Assembly: GCF_002019705.1 (NCBI RefSeq)
Contig: NZ_KV917377.1
Coordinates: forward strand, 246,565-310,564
Source: Shouchella patagoniensis
GTDB taxonomy: Bacteria; Bacillota; Bacilli; Bacillales; Bacillaceae_D
Direction of reading: 5' to 3'
Length of the DNA stretch: 64,000 bases
Part shown: positions 26,413 through 35,958 of the stretch, piece after piece
Position numbering within the stretch: position 1 is the first letter of the stretch
Layout of the letters: each line of letters begins with the position of its first letter
Translations under genes and position numbers: made by a program
Notes under the pieces: model-generated
The model's input: only the letters and a program-made list of their open reading frames with translations
What the model was told of the DNA's origin: nothing
The model's database searches: none

Positions 26413-27393
26413 TTGAGTACACCATCCACTTACATGAAATGGATTACTTTTGCGATGGTCGCTCTCTTTCTGAGTGGCTGTGGGAATCTAACAGTTCTTG
26501 ACCCGCAGGGTCCCGTAGCGGATCAGCAAAAAAGCCTGATCATGTTATCCATTTGGTTTATGATTTTTATTGTTCTTGTTGTATTCGTGATGTTAACAAT
26601 TATGCTCGTGAAATATCGTGACAGAGCGAACAATGATAATTATGACCCGTCAATTGAAGGAAGTCATAAGTTGGAGCTAACTTGGACAATTATTCCGATT
26701 GTAATTGTTACAATCCTTTCTGTTCCAACAGTAGTTACGATTTACAATCTTGAGGAAGCGCCAGAGATTGCTGAGGGAAGTGTCCAAACGGATCCATTGG
26801 TTATTCATGCAACAAGCGCTAACTGGAAATGGATTTTTAGCTATCCTGAAGAAAATATTGAAACCGTTAATTACATCAATATTCCTGTAGATCGTCCTGT
26901 CTTGTTTAAATTAACGTCAGCTGATTCAATGGCATCCTTTTGGGTCCCACAGCTTGGCGGACAAAAATACAGCATGGCGGGTATGGAAACAGAATTGTTT
27001 TTAGCAGCAACAGAAGTCGGTACGTATGATGGGCGGAATGCAAACTTTACGGGAGAAGGTTTTGCAGAACAACGTTTTCTTGTTAATGCAATGACCGATG
27101 AAGCCTATGATAATTGGGTAACAGATGTGCAAGAAGAGGCACCTAGTCTCTCTGAAGATGAATATGCTCATTTAATGGTTCCAGGGCATGCAGAAGAAAT
27201 GACCTTTTCATCCACGCATCTTGAGTTTGTTAATCATGTTTATGATGCTACTTACTCACTTGAAAAGCGTGCGGAGCTTGGTTATGAAGCTTGGAGCCCT
27301 CATTCAAGAGAAGGTAAAGCATTTGAAATGCCATTGTTATCTCAACCTATTGATACTTCTAAAACGTATGAGGTGGATTTAGAGGATGAATGA
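26413..27393 (+). CDS. qoxA: Cytochrome aa3 quinol oxidase subunit II, QoxA
   Basis: QoxA (326 aa) is subunit II of the aa3-600 quinol oxidase. A lipoprotein signal with LSGC is followed by two membrane helices (SLIMLSIWFMIFIVLVVFV; LTWTIIPIVIVTILSVP). The extracellular cupredoxin domain (VDRPVLFKLTSADSMASFWVPQLGGQKYSMAGM) lacks the CuA Cys ligands, showing it takes electrons from menaquinol, not cytochrome c. A TTG start at 26413 follows GAAAGGTGATTT, giving a normal-length signal peptide. It is the first gene of qoxABCD. Confidence 0.95.
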   Translation: MSTPSTYMKWITFAMVALFLSGCGNLTVLDPQGPVADQQKSLIMLSIWFMIFIVLVVFVMLTIMLVKYRDRANNDNYDPSIEGSHKLELTWTIIPIVIVTILSVPTVVTIYNLEEAPEIAEGSVQTDPLVIHATSANWKWIFSYPEENIETVNYINIPVDRPVLFKLTSADSMASFWVPQLGGQKYSMAGMETELFLAATEVGTYDGRNANFTGEGFAEQRFLVNAMTDEAYDNWVTDVQEEAPSLSEDEYAHLMVPGHAEEMTFSSTHLEFVNHVYDATYSLEKRAELGYEAWSPHSREGKAFEMPLLSQPIDTSKTYEVDLEDE

Positions 27394-27426
27394 TGGTAGT
27401 TACAATGGAAGAGAGGGGATATACCG

Positions 27427-29370
27427 TTGAGATGGGATGAATTTATAGTAACGGGTGACCCGTTTATACTAGGGGCGCAGATTTCGATCGCGCTTACCAG
27501 CATAATCGCAATTGTTGCCCTCACATATTTTAAAAAATGGAAAACACTTTGGTCTGATTGGATTACAACAGTAGATCATAAAAAAATTGGTATTATGTAT
27601 ATTGCCTGCGCACTTTTAATGCTTTTCCGCGGTGGCGTAGATGCAATGATGATGCGTGTGCAATTAGCAGCTCCAGAGATGGAGTTCTTAAACGGACAGC
27701 ATTATAATGAGATCTTCACAACTCATGGTACAATTATGATTATCTTTATGGCAATGCCATTCTTAATTGGTCTAATGAACGTTGTTGTACCATTGCAAAT
27801 TGGCGCGCGTGACGTAGCCTTTCCGTTTTTAAACAACTTAAGTTTTTGGACGTTCTTTTTTGGGATGGCACTTTTTAATCTGTCGTTTATTATCGGCGGT
27901 TCACCTTCAGCTGGTTGGACATCGTATTTCCCGCTGGCTTCAAATGATTTTAGCCCCGGTGTTGGACAGAATTATTACGCATTAGGTATTCAACTATCAG
28001 GTATTGGTACTCTTGCGACAGGTATTAACTTTATTGTAACGATTCTTAGAATGCGCACAAAAGGCATGTCATTGATGAAAATGCCAATGTTCACTTGGAC
28101 TGTTTTTATTACTTCATTAATTATTGTGCTCGCATTTCCTGTTTTAACTGTTGCACTTGCAATGATGACATTTGACTTATTATTTGGTTCAGCGTTCTTT
28201 ACATTGCAAGGTGAAGGACTTGATATGCTATGGGCGAACTTATTCTGGATTTGGGGGCACCCTGAAGTTTATATTGTTGCCTTGCCAGCATTTGGGATTT
28301 TCTCAGAGATTATATCAACCTTTGCCCGTAAAAAATTATTTGGTTATAATGCGATGGTTGCATCCATTGTGATCATTTCATTCTTAAGTTTCCTTGTATG
28401 GGTACACCATTTCTTCACAATGGGAAATAGTGCAGCTGTGAACTCGTTCTTCTCCATATCAACCATGGCGATTTCGATTCCGACAGGTGTTAAGATCTTT
28501 AACTGGCTCTTTACACTACACAAAGGGAAAATTCGATTCACAACACCGATGCTTTGGTCATTAGGGTTTATTCCGAACTTCGTTATCGGTGGGGTAACAG
28601 GTGTTATGCTTGCCATGGCAGCTGCTGATTACCAGTATCACAACACGTATTTCCTAGTTTCGCATTTCCACTATGTATTAATTGCGGCTACTGTATTTTC
28701 ATGTTTCGCCGGTCTTATTTACTGGTACCCAAAAATGTTTGGTCATCGTATGAATGAGCGCATTGGGAAATGGGTATTCTGGATCTTTATGATTGGCTTT
28801 AACGTATGTTTCTTCCCGCAGTATTTCTTAGGACTAGATGGAATGCCACGTCGAACCTATACGTATTTAGAATCTGATGGCTGGTTCTCACTTAATTTTA
28901 TTTCAACCGTTGGCGCATTTATGATGGCTGCAGGTTTTGCACTGTTTGTGTATAACATTTATTACAGCTGGCGTTATGAGAAGCGAGATACGACAGGAGA
29001 CCCATGGGATGGACGTACACTTGAGTGGGCGACATCTTCAGCGGCACCTCCGTTTTATAATTTCGCGAAAGTCCCTGAAGTATCTGAAAGAGACGCATTC
29101 TGGGATATGAAAGAAAAAGGCTTTGATCCAAATGAGGATAAGAATTTCGAAAAAATTCATATGCCGAGTAATTCGTGGTTATCACCAATTATGGCTCTGT
29201 TTATGTTTATTGCCTCATTTGCACTTGTGTTCAGTTGGTTTTCAATTGCAATTATCGGTGCGATCGGTATCTTTGCTTGTATGATTATCCGTTCCTTTGA
29301 TTACAATGACGGTTACTATGTAAGTGTAGAAGAAATCGAAGAAATCGAAAACAAAGCGAAGGAGGCGTAA
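27427..29370 (+). CDS. qoxB: Quinol oxidase subunit I, QoxB
   Basis: QoxB (647 aa) holds low-spin heme a and the heme a3-CuB centre where O2 is reduced and protons are pumped. Ligands are recognisable: His in [11 protein letters not shown], the WGHPEVYI loop with the cross-linked Tyr, the VHHFFT pair for CuB, and the [11 protein letters not shown] His pair. About 14 or more membrane helices are present. A TTG start follows GAGAGGGGATATACC. The gap to qoxA is 33 bp. Confidence 0.96.
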   Translation: MRWDEFIVTGDPFILGAQISIALTSIIAIVALTYFKKWKTLWSDWITTVDHKKIGIMYIACALLMLFRGGVDAMMMRVQLAAPEMEFLNGQHYNEIFTTHGTIMIIFMAMPFLIGLMNVVVPLQIGARDVAFPFLNNLSFWTFFFGMALFNLSFIIGGSPSAGWTSYFPLASNDFSPGVGQNYYALGIQLSGIGTLATGINFIVTILRMRTKGMSLMKMPMFTWTVFITSLIIVLAFPVLTVALAMMTFDLLFGSAFFTLQGEGLDMLWANLFWIWGHPEVYIVALPAFGIFSEIISTFARKKLFGYNAMVASIVIISFLSFLVWVHHFFTMGNSAAVNSFFSISTMAISIPTGVKIFNWLFTLHKGKIRFTTPMLWSLGFIPNFVIGGVTGVMLAMAAADYQYHNTYFLVSHFHYVLIAATVFSCFAGLIYWYPKMFGHRMNERIGKWVFWIFMIGFNVCFFPQYFLGLDGMPRRTYTYLESDGWFSLNFISTVGAFMMAAGFALFVYNIYYSWRYEKRDTTGDPWDGRTLEWATSSAAPPFYNFAKVPEVSERDAFWDMKEKGFDPNEDKNFEKIHMPSNSWLSPIMALFMFIASFALVFSWFSIAIIGAIGIFACMIIRSFDYNDGYYVSVEEIEEIENKAKEA

Positions 29371-29372
29371 CG

Positions 29373-29987
29373 ATGGCTTCACATGAATCAATTAATCCGA
29401 ATGCACCACTAGAGTATCAATCATCTGAAGGCAAAAACAATATCCTTGGTTTTTGGATCTTCATCGGCGCTGAATTCGCCTTGTTCTCGACGTTATTTGC
29501 TTCTTATTTCGTCTTGGTGGACCGAAATGCCGGAGCGATTTCGACAGGTGAATTATTTGATTTGAGCCTGGTGTTAGCCATGACATTCTTGCTTCTGACA
29601 AGTTCATTTACTGCAGGAATCGCTATTCATGAAATGAGGGCCGGAAGAGTAAACCGGATGCTCGTCTGGGTCGGTTTAACACTTTTACTTGGGCTAGGTT
29701 TCTTAGGCTTTGAAATTTATGAGTTTGTTCATTACGCTCATGAAGGAGCTACATTATCTGCAAGCGCCCACTGGTCTACATTCTTTGTTTTATTAGGAAC
29801 ACATGGTTTACACGTAAGTGTTGGTGTTGTTTGGATGCTCTTGCTTGCGATTCAAATTAAACAAAGAGGATTAACGCCACGTACAACATCGAAGTTCTTT
29901 ATTGCAAGCTTGTATTGGCACTTTCTTGATGTTGTTTGGATCATTATCTTTACAGGCGTTTACTTGCTTGGAATGGAGTGGATTTAG
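29373..29987 (+). CDS. qoxC: Quinol oxidase subunit III, QoxC
   Basis: QoxC (204 aa) is a five-helix membrane protein of the cytochrome oxidase subunit III family. ILGFWIFIGAEFALFSTLFASY and THGLHVSVGVVWML with WHFLDVVWIIIF are the conserved parts. It stabilises subunit I. ATG follows GCGAAGGAGGCGTAACG, overlapping the end of qoxB. Confidence 0.94.
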   Translation: MASHESINPNAPLEYQSSEGKNNILGFWIFIGAEFALFSTLFASYFVLVDRNAGAISTGELFDLSLVLAMTFLLLTSSFTAGIAIHEMRAGRVNRMLVWVGLTLLLGLGFLGFEIYEFVHYAHEGATLSASAHWSTFFVLLGTHGLHVSVGVVWMLLLAIQIKQRGLTPRTTSKFFIASLYWHFLDVVWIIIFTGVYLLGMEWI

Positions 29988-30305
29988 ATGGCAAACAACA
30001 ATGAAACATCGGCCAATAATCACCACGGGTTTCCATGGCAGCATTTAATTGGCTTCTTACTGTCAATTGTTTTAACGTTGCTTGCTGTATGGGTTATGAC
30101 TCAAACAAATTTAGCTTGGAGCGTTCGAGTAATCATCGTCTTTGTCTTTGCATTCATCCAAATGTCTGTGCAATTGTTTATGTTCATGCATATTGGTGAA
30201 GGAAAAGATGGCAAATGGCAAATTGGTCATACGCTATTCGCTCTTGTGATTGCGATTATCATTGTGCTAGGTACGTACTTCGTTATTATGACGGGTCACG
30301 TTTAA
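29988..30305 (+). CDS. qoxD: Quinol oxidase subunit IV, QoxD
   Basis: QoxD (105 aa) is the small three-helix subunit (Cyt bo/aa3 quinol oxidase subunit IV family): HLIGFLLSIVLTLLAVWVM, VIIVFVFAFIQMSVQLFMFMHIGEG and a last helix LFALVIAIIIVLGTYFVIM. The ATG directly follows the qoxC stop. It is the last gene of the operon, with a strong terminator next. Confidence 0.94.
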   Translation: MANNNETSANNHHGFPWQHLIGFLLSIVLTLLAVWVMTQTNLAWSVRVIIVFVFAFIQMSVQLFMFMHIGEGKDGKWQIGHTLFALVIAIIIVLGTYFVIMTGHV

Positions 30306-30306
30306 A

Positions 30307-30344
30307 TAAAAAAACGCATTCCAAAATTGGAATGCGTTTTTTTT
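30307..30344. terminator. Bidirectional terminator of qoxABCD
   Basis: A 15-bp perfect stem (AAAAACGCATTCCAA with its complement) and eight T residues. The A-run on the left makes it work for the converging small membrane gene too. Confidence 0.93.
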
Positions 30345-30345
30345 G

Positions 30346-30627
30346 TTATTCAGCTGTTTCTTTTGTTTGTTTTGTTTTTGTTTGAATATGTGGAGAAGCA
30401 TAAAGAATAAACGCCGCAATGTGTGCAATAACCACATTAACTAGAAACGCAGTAATAAAAGCTGATTCGTTAATATGGAACATAAAACCTTCAAATAAGA
30501 AGGCGATTGATAATAACCACATAACCACAATAAATGGGATACTAAGCATGGCAATCTTACGGTGCTCTAACCATAAGAATAGCGGAGTAGCACTCGCAAC
30601 GAACATATAAGCAAAAAATAGATCCAT
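30346..30627 (-). CDS. Small integral membrane protein, three helices
   Basis: The protein (93 aa) has three hydrophobic segments (FFAYMFVASATPLFLWL; AMLSIPFIVVMWLLSIAFLF; AFITAFLVNVVIAHIAAFILY) and a Lys/Thr-rich tail. I do not recognise the family. An ATG at 30627 follows AAAAGGAGTGCCCC. It faces qoxD tail to tail and may be unrelated to it. Confidence 0.75.
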   Translation of the reverse strand: MDLFFAYMFVASATPLFLWLEHRKIAMLSIPFIVVMWLLSIAFLFEGFMFHINESAFITAFLVNVVIAHIAAFILYASPHIQTKTKQTKETAE

Positions 30628-30803
30628 AATGGGGCACTCCTTTTGTTTGTATTAAAGTTGTGAATTTACTTTGTCAACATTGTGTCTTTTTTGTGTCTTT
30701 TTATATTATCATACTTTAGACACATTTGAAAGCGGTTTCCTTAAAATAGGCTAGGTTTTTTCTTCTTTTACGTGGGTAATGAATGATAAAGGAGTGATTC
30801 TAC

Positions 30804-31076
30804 ATGAAGCGTTTTGAAATAGAAGTAGTTGGTCATGTTCAAGGTGTCGGCTTTCGTTCTTTTGTAGAACAAGAATCATTAAATTGGGATGTAACTGGCA
30901 CAGTGAAAAACATGGATAACGGTAATGTTTTAATTTATGTCCAAGGAGAGGAAAGTCAGATTCAATCTTTTTTATCAAACATAAAGAAGGGCAATCAATT
31001 CTCGAAAGTGGAGCATGTTGCAACAAAAGAAAAAACAATTATTAATGACGAGTTACGTTTCAGGACAATTTATTAA
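30804..31076 (+). CDS. acyP: Acylphosphatase
   Basis: The protein (90 aa) hydrolyses acyl phosphates. GHVQGVGFRSFVEQ (residues 10-23) has the phosphate-binding loop and catalytic Arg; the catalytic Asn is in TVKNMDNGNVLIYVQGE. The length is normal. ATG at 30804 follows AAAGGAGTGATTCTAC. A very strong terminator follows. Confidence 0.93.
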   Translation: MKRFEIEVVGHVQGVGFRSFVEQESLNWDVTGTVKNMDNGNVLIYVQGEESQIQSFLSNIKKGNQFSKVEHVATKEKTIINDELRFRTIY

Positions 31077-31121
31077 AAAATGACCAATTTCGCTAAAGAT
31101 AGCGAAATTGGTCATTTTTTA
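31074..31121 (+). terminator. Strong rho-independent terminator of acyP
   Basis: AAAAAATGACCAATTTCGCT pairs perfectly with its complement over a 6-base loop and ends in six T residues. Confidence 0.95.
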
Positions 31122-31127
31122 TGATAG

Positions 31128-31238
31128 ACTTTCGTACAAACATTCACTAAGCTATTTAGCGGTAACAAAAACGGACTACCCGAAGCTCAAATACGCTTGG
31201 AAGAAAAACTGCAAGAAAAGCAAATGGGTGCTAGTTAA
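31128..31238 (+). pseudogene. Possible coding remnant without a start
   Basis: The frame from 31128 to a TAA at 31236-31238 encodes a coding-like C-terminal piece (KLFSGNKNGLPEAQIRLEE then KLQEKQ). There is no start codon or ribosome site and the acyP terminator lies just upstream. It may be the relic of a deleted gene; chance is equally possible. Confidence 0.2.
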
Positions 31239-31299
31239 CGTTTTTGTTCTTCTTTGACTCATGCTATGATAAAGTGGAGCGAAGGAGAGGTACGGACGG

Positions 31300-31869
31300 A
31301 TGGCAAGAAGAAAACTAAACAAAGAAGATATCTTTATTGCAACAGATGGGTTATTGCATGAATTAGGCTATGAAGGATTTCATTTTAAAGCATTAGCTGA
31401 TCAACTTGGTGTAGGGCGAAGTACGATTTATGAATATTATCGTAGCAAAGAAGATTTGATCACAGCTTATATGCTTCATATAATGGAAGCGTTTATTGAA
31501 GATCGTGATAAATTGGATCAAACAGCGCGACCACTAGAACAGTTACGTGGGCTTTTGCATCTTTTTATGAAGCATGATCGTATCTTGCTAGCAATTGAAT
31601 TAACACCTCATGTTCAAAAAAGTAGTAGTGATCATGTGCAACAAATACTTAACCACTTATGGAAGCATCATCATATCGTATTTGCTCAAATAAAGGAATT
31701 AGTTGTTGCAGGAATTAAATGTGGTGAGATTCGATCCGACCTGCCAGTGAAACTAATTGAAGCGGCTTTATTTCAAGCAATATCTTTGAATAAAGCTCGC
31801 AATCAAGAAACAACCGAGGAATGGGCAAATGCGGTTTTTGATATGTTGTTTTCTGGAATACGAACTTAA
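31300..31869 (+). CDS. TetR/AcrR family transcriptional regulator
   Basis: The protein (189 aa) has an N-terminal TetR-type helix-turn-helix: GYEGFHFKALADQLGVGRSTIYEYYRSKEDL (residues 19-49). The C-terminal ligand domain (50-189) is helical and His-rich (HLWKHHHIVFAQIK). It represses its own targets until a small ligand binds; the target is unknown, but the chitinase gene lies 295 bp downstream on the same strand. ATG follows GAAGGAGAGG. Confidence 0.88.
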   Translation: MARRKLNKEDIFIATDGLLHELGYEGFHFKALADQLGVGRSTIYEYYRSKEDLITAYMLHIMEAFIEDRDKLDQTARPLEQLRGLLHLFMKHDRILLAIELTPHVQKSSSDHVQQILNHLWKHHHIVFAQIKELVVAGIKCGEIRSDLPVKLIEAALFQAISLNKARNQETTEEWANAVFDMLFSGIRT

Positions 31870-31897
31870 AAAGAGTTATCTTAACAACCAATAGGTG

Positions 31898-31942
31898 AAA
31901 AGAGAGTCTCAAGAAGGAATATACTTCGTGGGTCTCTTTTGC
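31898..31942 (+). terminator. Terminator-like hairpin after the TetR gene
   Basis: AAAAGAGA (31898-31905) pairs with TCTCTTTT (31933-31940); an inner GAAG/CTTC stem supports it. The rest of the gap to the chitinase is AT-rich with no ORF I can support. Confidence 0.6.
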
Positions 31943-32163
31943 GTTGAAAAGAAATGGTGACTCAACTGCAAACCATCTGCCCTATTTATAAATCGAGTGC
32001 ATAATTTGATTCTTTAGTCCTGAAGAGACGATTAAAGACAAAAAAATGAGTCTTTCTGATTATTTTGACTAAAAAAGTAGGAAAAAGAAAACAAGTAACG
32101 AATTCTTTTGTAATGACAAATAAAAATTTGTTGTATCAATAATCTGAAAGAGGAGGAATGATT

Positions 32164-33813
32164 ATGAAAAAGACAACTTTTAGTGTTTATGTGCTCGTAC
32201 TTGTTTTTCTCTTCAGTGGAACGCAAACATTTGCCAAGGCGGGTTCAGCAAGTGACGATTTTAAAGTAGTTGGTTACTATCCATCATGGGTTGCAGAGGA
32301 GCGTGGTTATGAAGTGATGGATCTCCCAGCAGAGCAAATGACTCATGTTATGTATGCGTTTGCAAACGTGTGTTGGGATGGTGTTCATGGTAACCTTGAT
32401 CCAAGTGGTCCCAACCCACAGGAGTGGGTTTGTGAGGATGAAAATGGCCCAATTGATGTTCCTAATGGTTCAATCGTCCTTGGTGATCCTGAACAAGATG
32501 TTCATAAGCGATACCCTGGAGACTCAGAAGATGAACAGATTAAAGGAAATATAAAACAACTTCAACTTTTGAAAAAGGAACACCCACATTTAAAAACAGT
32601 GATTTCGGTTGGGGGTTGGACATGGTCTAATCGTCTCTCCCTTGTAGCAGCAACAGAAGAAACTCGTGAAAATTTTGCTCAGTCGGCAGTTGATTTTGTA
32701 CGTGCATATGATTTTGATGGTGTTGACCTTGATTGGGAGTACCCGGTTAGTGGGGGAATGCCGGATAATGAGCGTGATCCTGCTGATAAAGAAAACCACA
32801 CATTGTTATTAGAAGCAACAAGAGCAGCGCTTAATGAGGCCGGGGCAGAAGATGGAAAAGGCTACACATTAACAATTGCTTCTTCTGCGTCTCCAAGTTA
32901 TCTACAAAACAATGAATTAGATAAACTAGCAACTATTTTAGATTGGATTCAAATTATGACTTACGACTTGAATGGTACATGGCAAGCACAAAATGGACAC
33001 AATGCGCCACTATATTATGATGAAGATGCAACCGTCCCAGGGGCTGATGTGTTAAATGTAGATGCAGCAGTGAATGGTCATTTGAATGCTGGTGTTCCGA
33101 AAGATAAATTAGTTGTTGGCATGCCATTCTATGGCTATGGATGGACTGGTTGTGAACCTAATAATAATGGTGAGTATTCAACTTGTACAGGACCTGCAGA
33201 TGTAGGAACATGGACTAACGCAACATTTGATTATCAGGATTTAAAAGACAATTATGTGAATCAAAATGGGTATACACGTTATTGGAATGAGGCATCAAAA
33301 GTACCGTTCTTATTTAACGCAAGTGAAGGAACATTTATTACGTATGATGATCCCGAGTCCATTTCCTATAAAGCTCATTTTGTAAAGGATAATGGGCTTG
33401 CTGGAGCAATGTTCTGGGAGGCAAGTAACAATCGTGATGGTGATTTGGTTAATGCCATTGCAGAGGTGCTATTAACAGAGAATGAGAACCTTGTGTGTAA
33501 TGCAGGCGTTTGGTCTTCTAGTGCAGTGTATACAAAGGGAGATCGAGTTAGTGTGAACGGGGTAATTTATGAGGCGAAATGGTGGACAACAGGGGAGAAT
33601 CCAGTGGATTCTGGTGAATGGGGTGTGTGGAAGAAAGCAACCGACTGTCTAGAGGCTGAATCTGGTACCCCTTCTTGGACTGCGACATCGATTTATACGA
33701 AAGGGAATCAGGTTGTTTATGAAGGTGTTTTATATGAAGCGAAATGGTGGACAAAAGGTGAAATTCCTAGTCAGTCCGGAGAATGGGATGTCTGGAAGAA
33801 AGTAAAGAATTAA
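32164..33813 (+). CDS. Secreted chitinase, GH18, with two C-terminal chitin-binding modules
   Basis: The protein (549 aa) has a Sec signal peptide (KKTTFSVYVLVLVFLFSGTQTFA). The GH18 barrel contains SVGGWTWSN and the catalytic DGVDLDWEYP motif (acid/base Glu), plus MTYDLNGTW. It should cleave chitin outside the cell. The last about 105 residues form two CBM5/12 repeats (SSAVYTKGDRVSVNGVIYEA and TSIYTKGNQVVYEGVLYEA, each ending KWWT..GE then WKK). ATG 32164, 7 bp after AGGAGG, is preferred to the ATG at 32158. Terminator next. Confidence 0.93.
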   Translation: MKKTTFSVYVLVLVFLFSGTQTFAKAGSASDDFKVVGYYPSWVAEERGYEVMDLPAEQMTHVMYAFANVCWDGVHGNLDPSGPNPQEWVCEDENGPIDVPNGSIVLGDPEQDVHKRYPGDSEDEQIKGNIKQLQLLKKEHPHLKTVISVGGWTWSNRLSLVAATEETRENFAQSAVDFVRAYDFDGVDLDWEYPVSGGMPDNERDPADKENHTLLLEATRAALNEAGAEDGKGYTLTIASSASPSYLQNNELDKLATILDWIQIMTYDLNGTWQAQNGHNAPLYYDEDATVPGADVLNVDAAVNGHLNAGVPKDKLVVGMPFYGYGWTGCEPNNNGEYSTCTGPADVGTWTNATFDYQDLKDNYVNQNGYTRYWNEASKVPFLFNASEGTFITYDDPESISYKAHFVKDNGLAGAMFWEASNNRDGDLVNAIAEVLLTENENLVCNAGVWSSSAVYTKGDRVSVNGVIYEAKWWTTGENPVDSGEWGVWKKATDCLEAESGTPSWTATSIYTKGNQVVYEGVLYEAKWWTKGEIPSQSGEWDVWKKVKN

Positions 33814-33846
33814 AAAAACTGGTTCCTGTAAAGGAACCAGCTTTTA
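33812..33846. terminator. Bidirectional terminator
   Basis: CTGGTTCCT (33819-33827) pairs with AGGAACCAG (33832-33840), with an A-run before and CTTTT after. It lies between the converging chitinase and aminopeptidase genes. Confidence 0.85.
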
Positions 33847-33850
33847 ATTC

Positions 33851-35080
33851 TTAGAGTGCCCAACCACCATTGCGGAATACTGGCTCGCGCTTGCCATCTT
33901 TATCAATTCCGTCAATATTCATGTCAGCAGAACCCATCATGAAATCGACATGAGTGATACTTTGATTTAAGCCATTCTTCTCAAGTTCTTCAGGGCTCAT
34001 GTCCTTACCACCCTCAATATTAAAGGCATATGCACTACCAAGGGCAAGGTGATTGGAAGCATTCTCATCAAATAACGTATTATAAAAAATAATATTTGTA
34101 TCAGAAATAGGTGAACGATGTGGAACAAGAGCAACTTCCCCAATTGAACGCGCACCTTCATCTGTATCAAGTAAACGTTTTAACGTTTCCTCTCCCTGTT
34201 CCGCGCTAAAGTCTACAACTTTTCCATTTTCAAATGTTAATGAAAAGTTTGTAATAAGTGTACCACCATAGTTAAGTGGCTTTGTACTTGTTACTGTTCC
34301 GTTAACGCCATCTTTCTTAGCAGCAGAGAAGACTTCTTCTGTTGGCATATTCGCAACAAAGTTAGTGCCTGACTTACTTGTGCTTCCGCCAGAAGCCCAA
34401 ATATGTGTCTGTGGTAATTCGATTGTCAAGTCCGTTCCTTCTGCTGTGTAATGAAGTGCAGAGAAATGTTTTTCGTTTAATATTGTCATTTTTTCATCTA
34501 AAGTAGCTAAATGTTTTTTCCAAGCTGCAACTGGATCTTCCTCGTTCATGCGCGTTGCTGCAAAGATCGCTTCCCATAATTTCGAAACGGCTTCTTCTCC
34601 TGTTTTTTCTGGAAATACTTTTTCGGCCCAGCCAACCGATGGAACAGCAACGATAGACCAACTTACTTTATCTGATTGGATATAACTGCGGAATGTGCTG
34701 TTTGCAGCACCTGCGGTTTTATTAGCGGTAGCAACTCGCTCTGGGTTTACATCTTTAAGTAAATCAGGGTTTCCTCCAGTGATGCTTAAGAAAGCAGCAT
34801 TGTTTTCTGCTTCTTGAACGAGCGTATTTGCTTGCCATTCAGGGTATTCAGAGAAGGCTTCTTCAGGAGCAAGTTCATATTTCAATCTTGTTAATTCCTC
34901 GTCAGCCCACTCAACTCGCACATGTTTTGCTCCTGCTTCATAGGCTTTTTTTGCGACCACTCTTACAAAAGGAGCAGCAAATAGAGGGGTGCGGACAAAT
35001 AGAGTTTGCCCTGGTTGAATATTTACTCCAACTCGGACTGCTAGGTCAGCATAGTTTTCAAGTTTTTCTTGGAAATTCAC
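33851..35080 (-). CDS. Aminopeptidase, M29 (AmpS/AmpT) family
   Basis: The protein (409 aa) is a thermophilic-type metalloaminopeptidase of family M29. FQEKLENYADLAVRVGVNIQPGQ starts it; ligand regions include EGTDLTIELP, ANMPTEEVF, EVALVPHRSPIS, and FDENASNHLALGSAY with the final THVDFMMGS. A GTG start at 35080 follows AAGAAGGCG. No signal peptide; cytosolic peptide turnover is likely. Confidence 0.92.
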   Translation of the reverse strand: MNFQEKLENYADLAVRVGVNIQPGQTLFVRTPLFAAPFVRVVAKKAYEAGAKHVRVEWADEELTRLKYELAPEEAFSEYPEWQANTLVQEAENNAAFLSITGGNPDLLKDVNPERVATANKTAGAANSTFRSYIQSDKVSWSIVAVPSVGWAEKVFPEKTGEEAVSKLWEAIFAATRMNEEDPVAAWKKHLATLDEKMTILNEKHFSALHYTAEGTDLTIELPQTHIWASGGSTSKSGTNFVANMPTEEVFSAAKKDGVNGTVTSTKPLNYGGTLITNFSLTFENGKVVDFSAEQGEETLKRLLDTDEGARSIGEVALVPHRSPISDTNIIFYNTLFDENASNHLALGSAYAFNIEGGKDMSPEELEKNGLNQSITHVDFMMGSADMNIDGIDKDGKREPVFRNGGWAL

Positions 35081-35213
35081 AAAGAACGCCTTCTTTCAGA
35101 AGATTTATGTAACACTACTCTTTTGTAGAATACCTAAGAATCCATGCATTTGCAAACAAATAAAGGGAAAGAGATGGTACAATACAGATTGGTTTAAAAA
35201 TAATGATGGAAGA

Positions 35214-35248
35214 AGAGGTTCGCGAACTCCCTCTATAAAAAACTAATT
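35214..35248 (+). promoter_or_regulatory. PreQ1-I riboswitch
   Basis: AGAGG (35214-35218), a C-rich segment with CCCTCT, then ATAAAAAACTAA (to 35246) is the compact class I preQ1 aptamer pattern: a hairpin plus an A-rich tail that folds back as a pseudoknot. It lies about 50 bp upstream of queC. PreQ1 binding turns off queuosine precursor genes. The following sequence (TTAGTTTCAGGAG) could couple aptamer folding to the ribosome site or to attenuation. Confidence 0.92.
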
Positions 35249-35295
35249 AGTTTCAGGAGTGATCGAATGCTCGTTCTCAAAAGGAGAAATGAAGC

Positions 35296-35958
35296 ATGAA
35301 CAAAGAAAAAGCTGTCGTCGTTTTTAGTGGAGGTCAAGATAGTACAACGTGTTTATTTTGGGCTATGGAACGTTTTAGCGAAGTGTCAGCAATTATTTTT
35401 GATTATGGACAACGCCATAAAAAAGAGATTGAATGTGCACAAGCGATTGCGGCTGATCAAGGAATTAGTGCCCGAGTGCTTGATATGACACTCATTAACC
35501 AATTAAGCGCAAACGCACTAACACGAAGTGATATGGCTGTTGACGCAGGGGGAGAAGGGGAGTTGCCTAATACGTTTGTCGCTGGCAGAAACCACCTCTT
35601 TTTATCGTTTGCGGCTGTTGCTGCGAGAGAAATAGGCGCAAAACATATCATTACAGGTGTATGTGAAACCGACTTTAGTGGATATCCAGATTGTCGAGAT
35701 ATATTTATAAAATCATTAAACGTAACATTAAATCTTGCTATGGATAATCAATTTGTTATTCATACCCCACTTATGTGGTTGGATAAAGCAGAAACATGGA
35801 AAATGGCGGATGATCTTGGGAAGCTTACTTATATTCGCGAAACAACGCTCACTTGTTATGAAGGCATCCAAGGTGATGGCTGTGGGGAGTGTCCTTCATG
35901 CGAACTTCGTAAAAAAGGGCTCGAGTCTTATTTACAAAGCAAAGAAGGTGCTTTGTAA
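35296..35958 (+). CDS. queC: 7-cyano-7-deazaguanine synthase QueC
   Basis: QueC (220 aa) turns 7-carboxy-7-deazaguanine into preQ0 with ATP and ammonia. The PP-loop [14 protein letters not shown] is at residues 10-23. The zinc-binding Cys are in [16 protein letters not shown] near the C-terminus. It is the first gene under the preQ1 riboswitch. ATG follows AAAAGGAGAAATGAAGC. The stop overlaps the queD start (TAATG). Confidence 0.96.
   Translation: MNKEKAVVVFSGGQDSTTCLFWAMERFSEVSAIIFDYGQRHKKEIECAQAIAADQGISARVLDMTLINQLSANALTRSDMAVDAGGEGELPNTFVAGRNHLFLSFAAVAAREIGAKHIITGVCETDFSGYPDCRDIFIKSLNVTLNLAMDNQFVIHTPLMWLDKAETWKMADDLGKLTYIRETTLTCYEGIQGDGCGECPSCELRKKGLESYLQSKEGAL

Noticed and set aside
26319-26501. 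60-residue ORF overlapping qoxA start
   Set aside because: Different frame of the qoxA signal-peptide region; qoxA is clear.
33490-33813. Repeated segment at the end of the chitinase considered as a DNA repeat
   Set aside because: It is explained by two homologous protein modules (CBM5/12), not a mobile or regulatory repeat.
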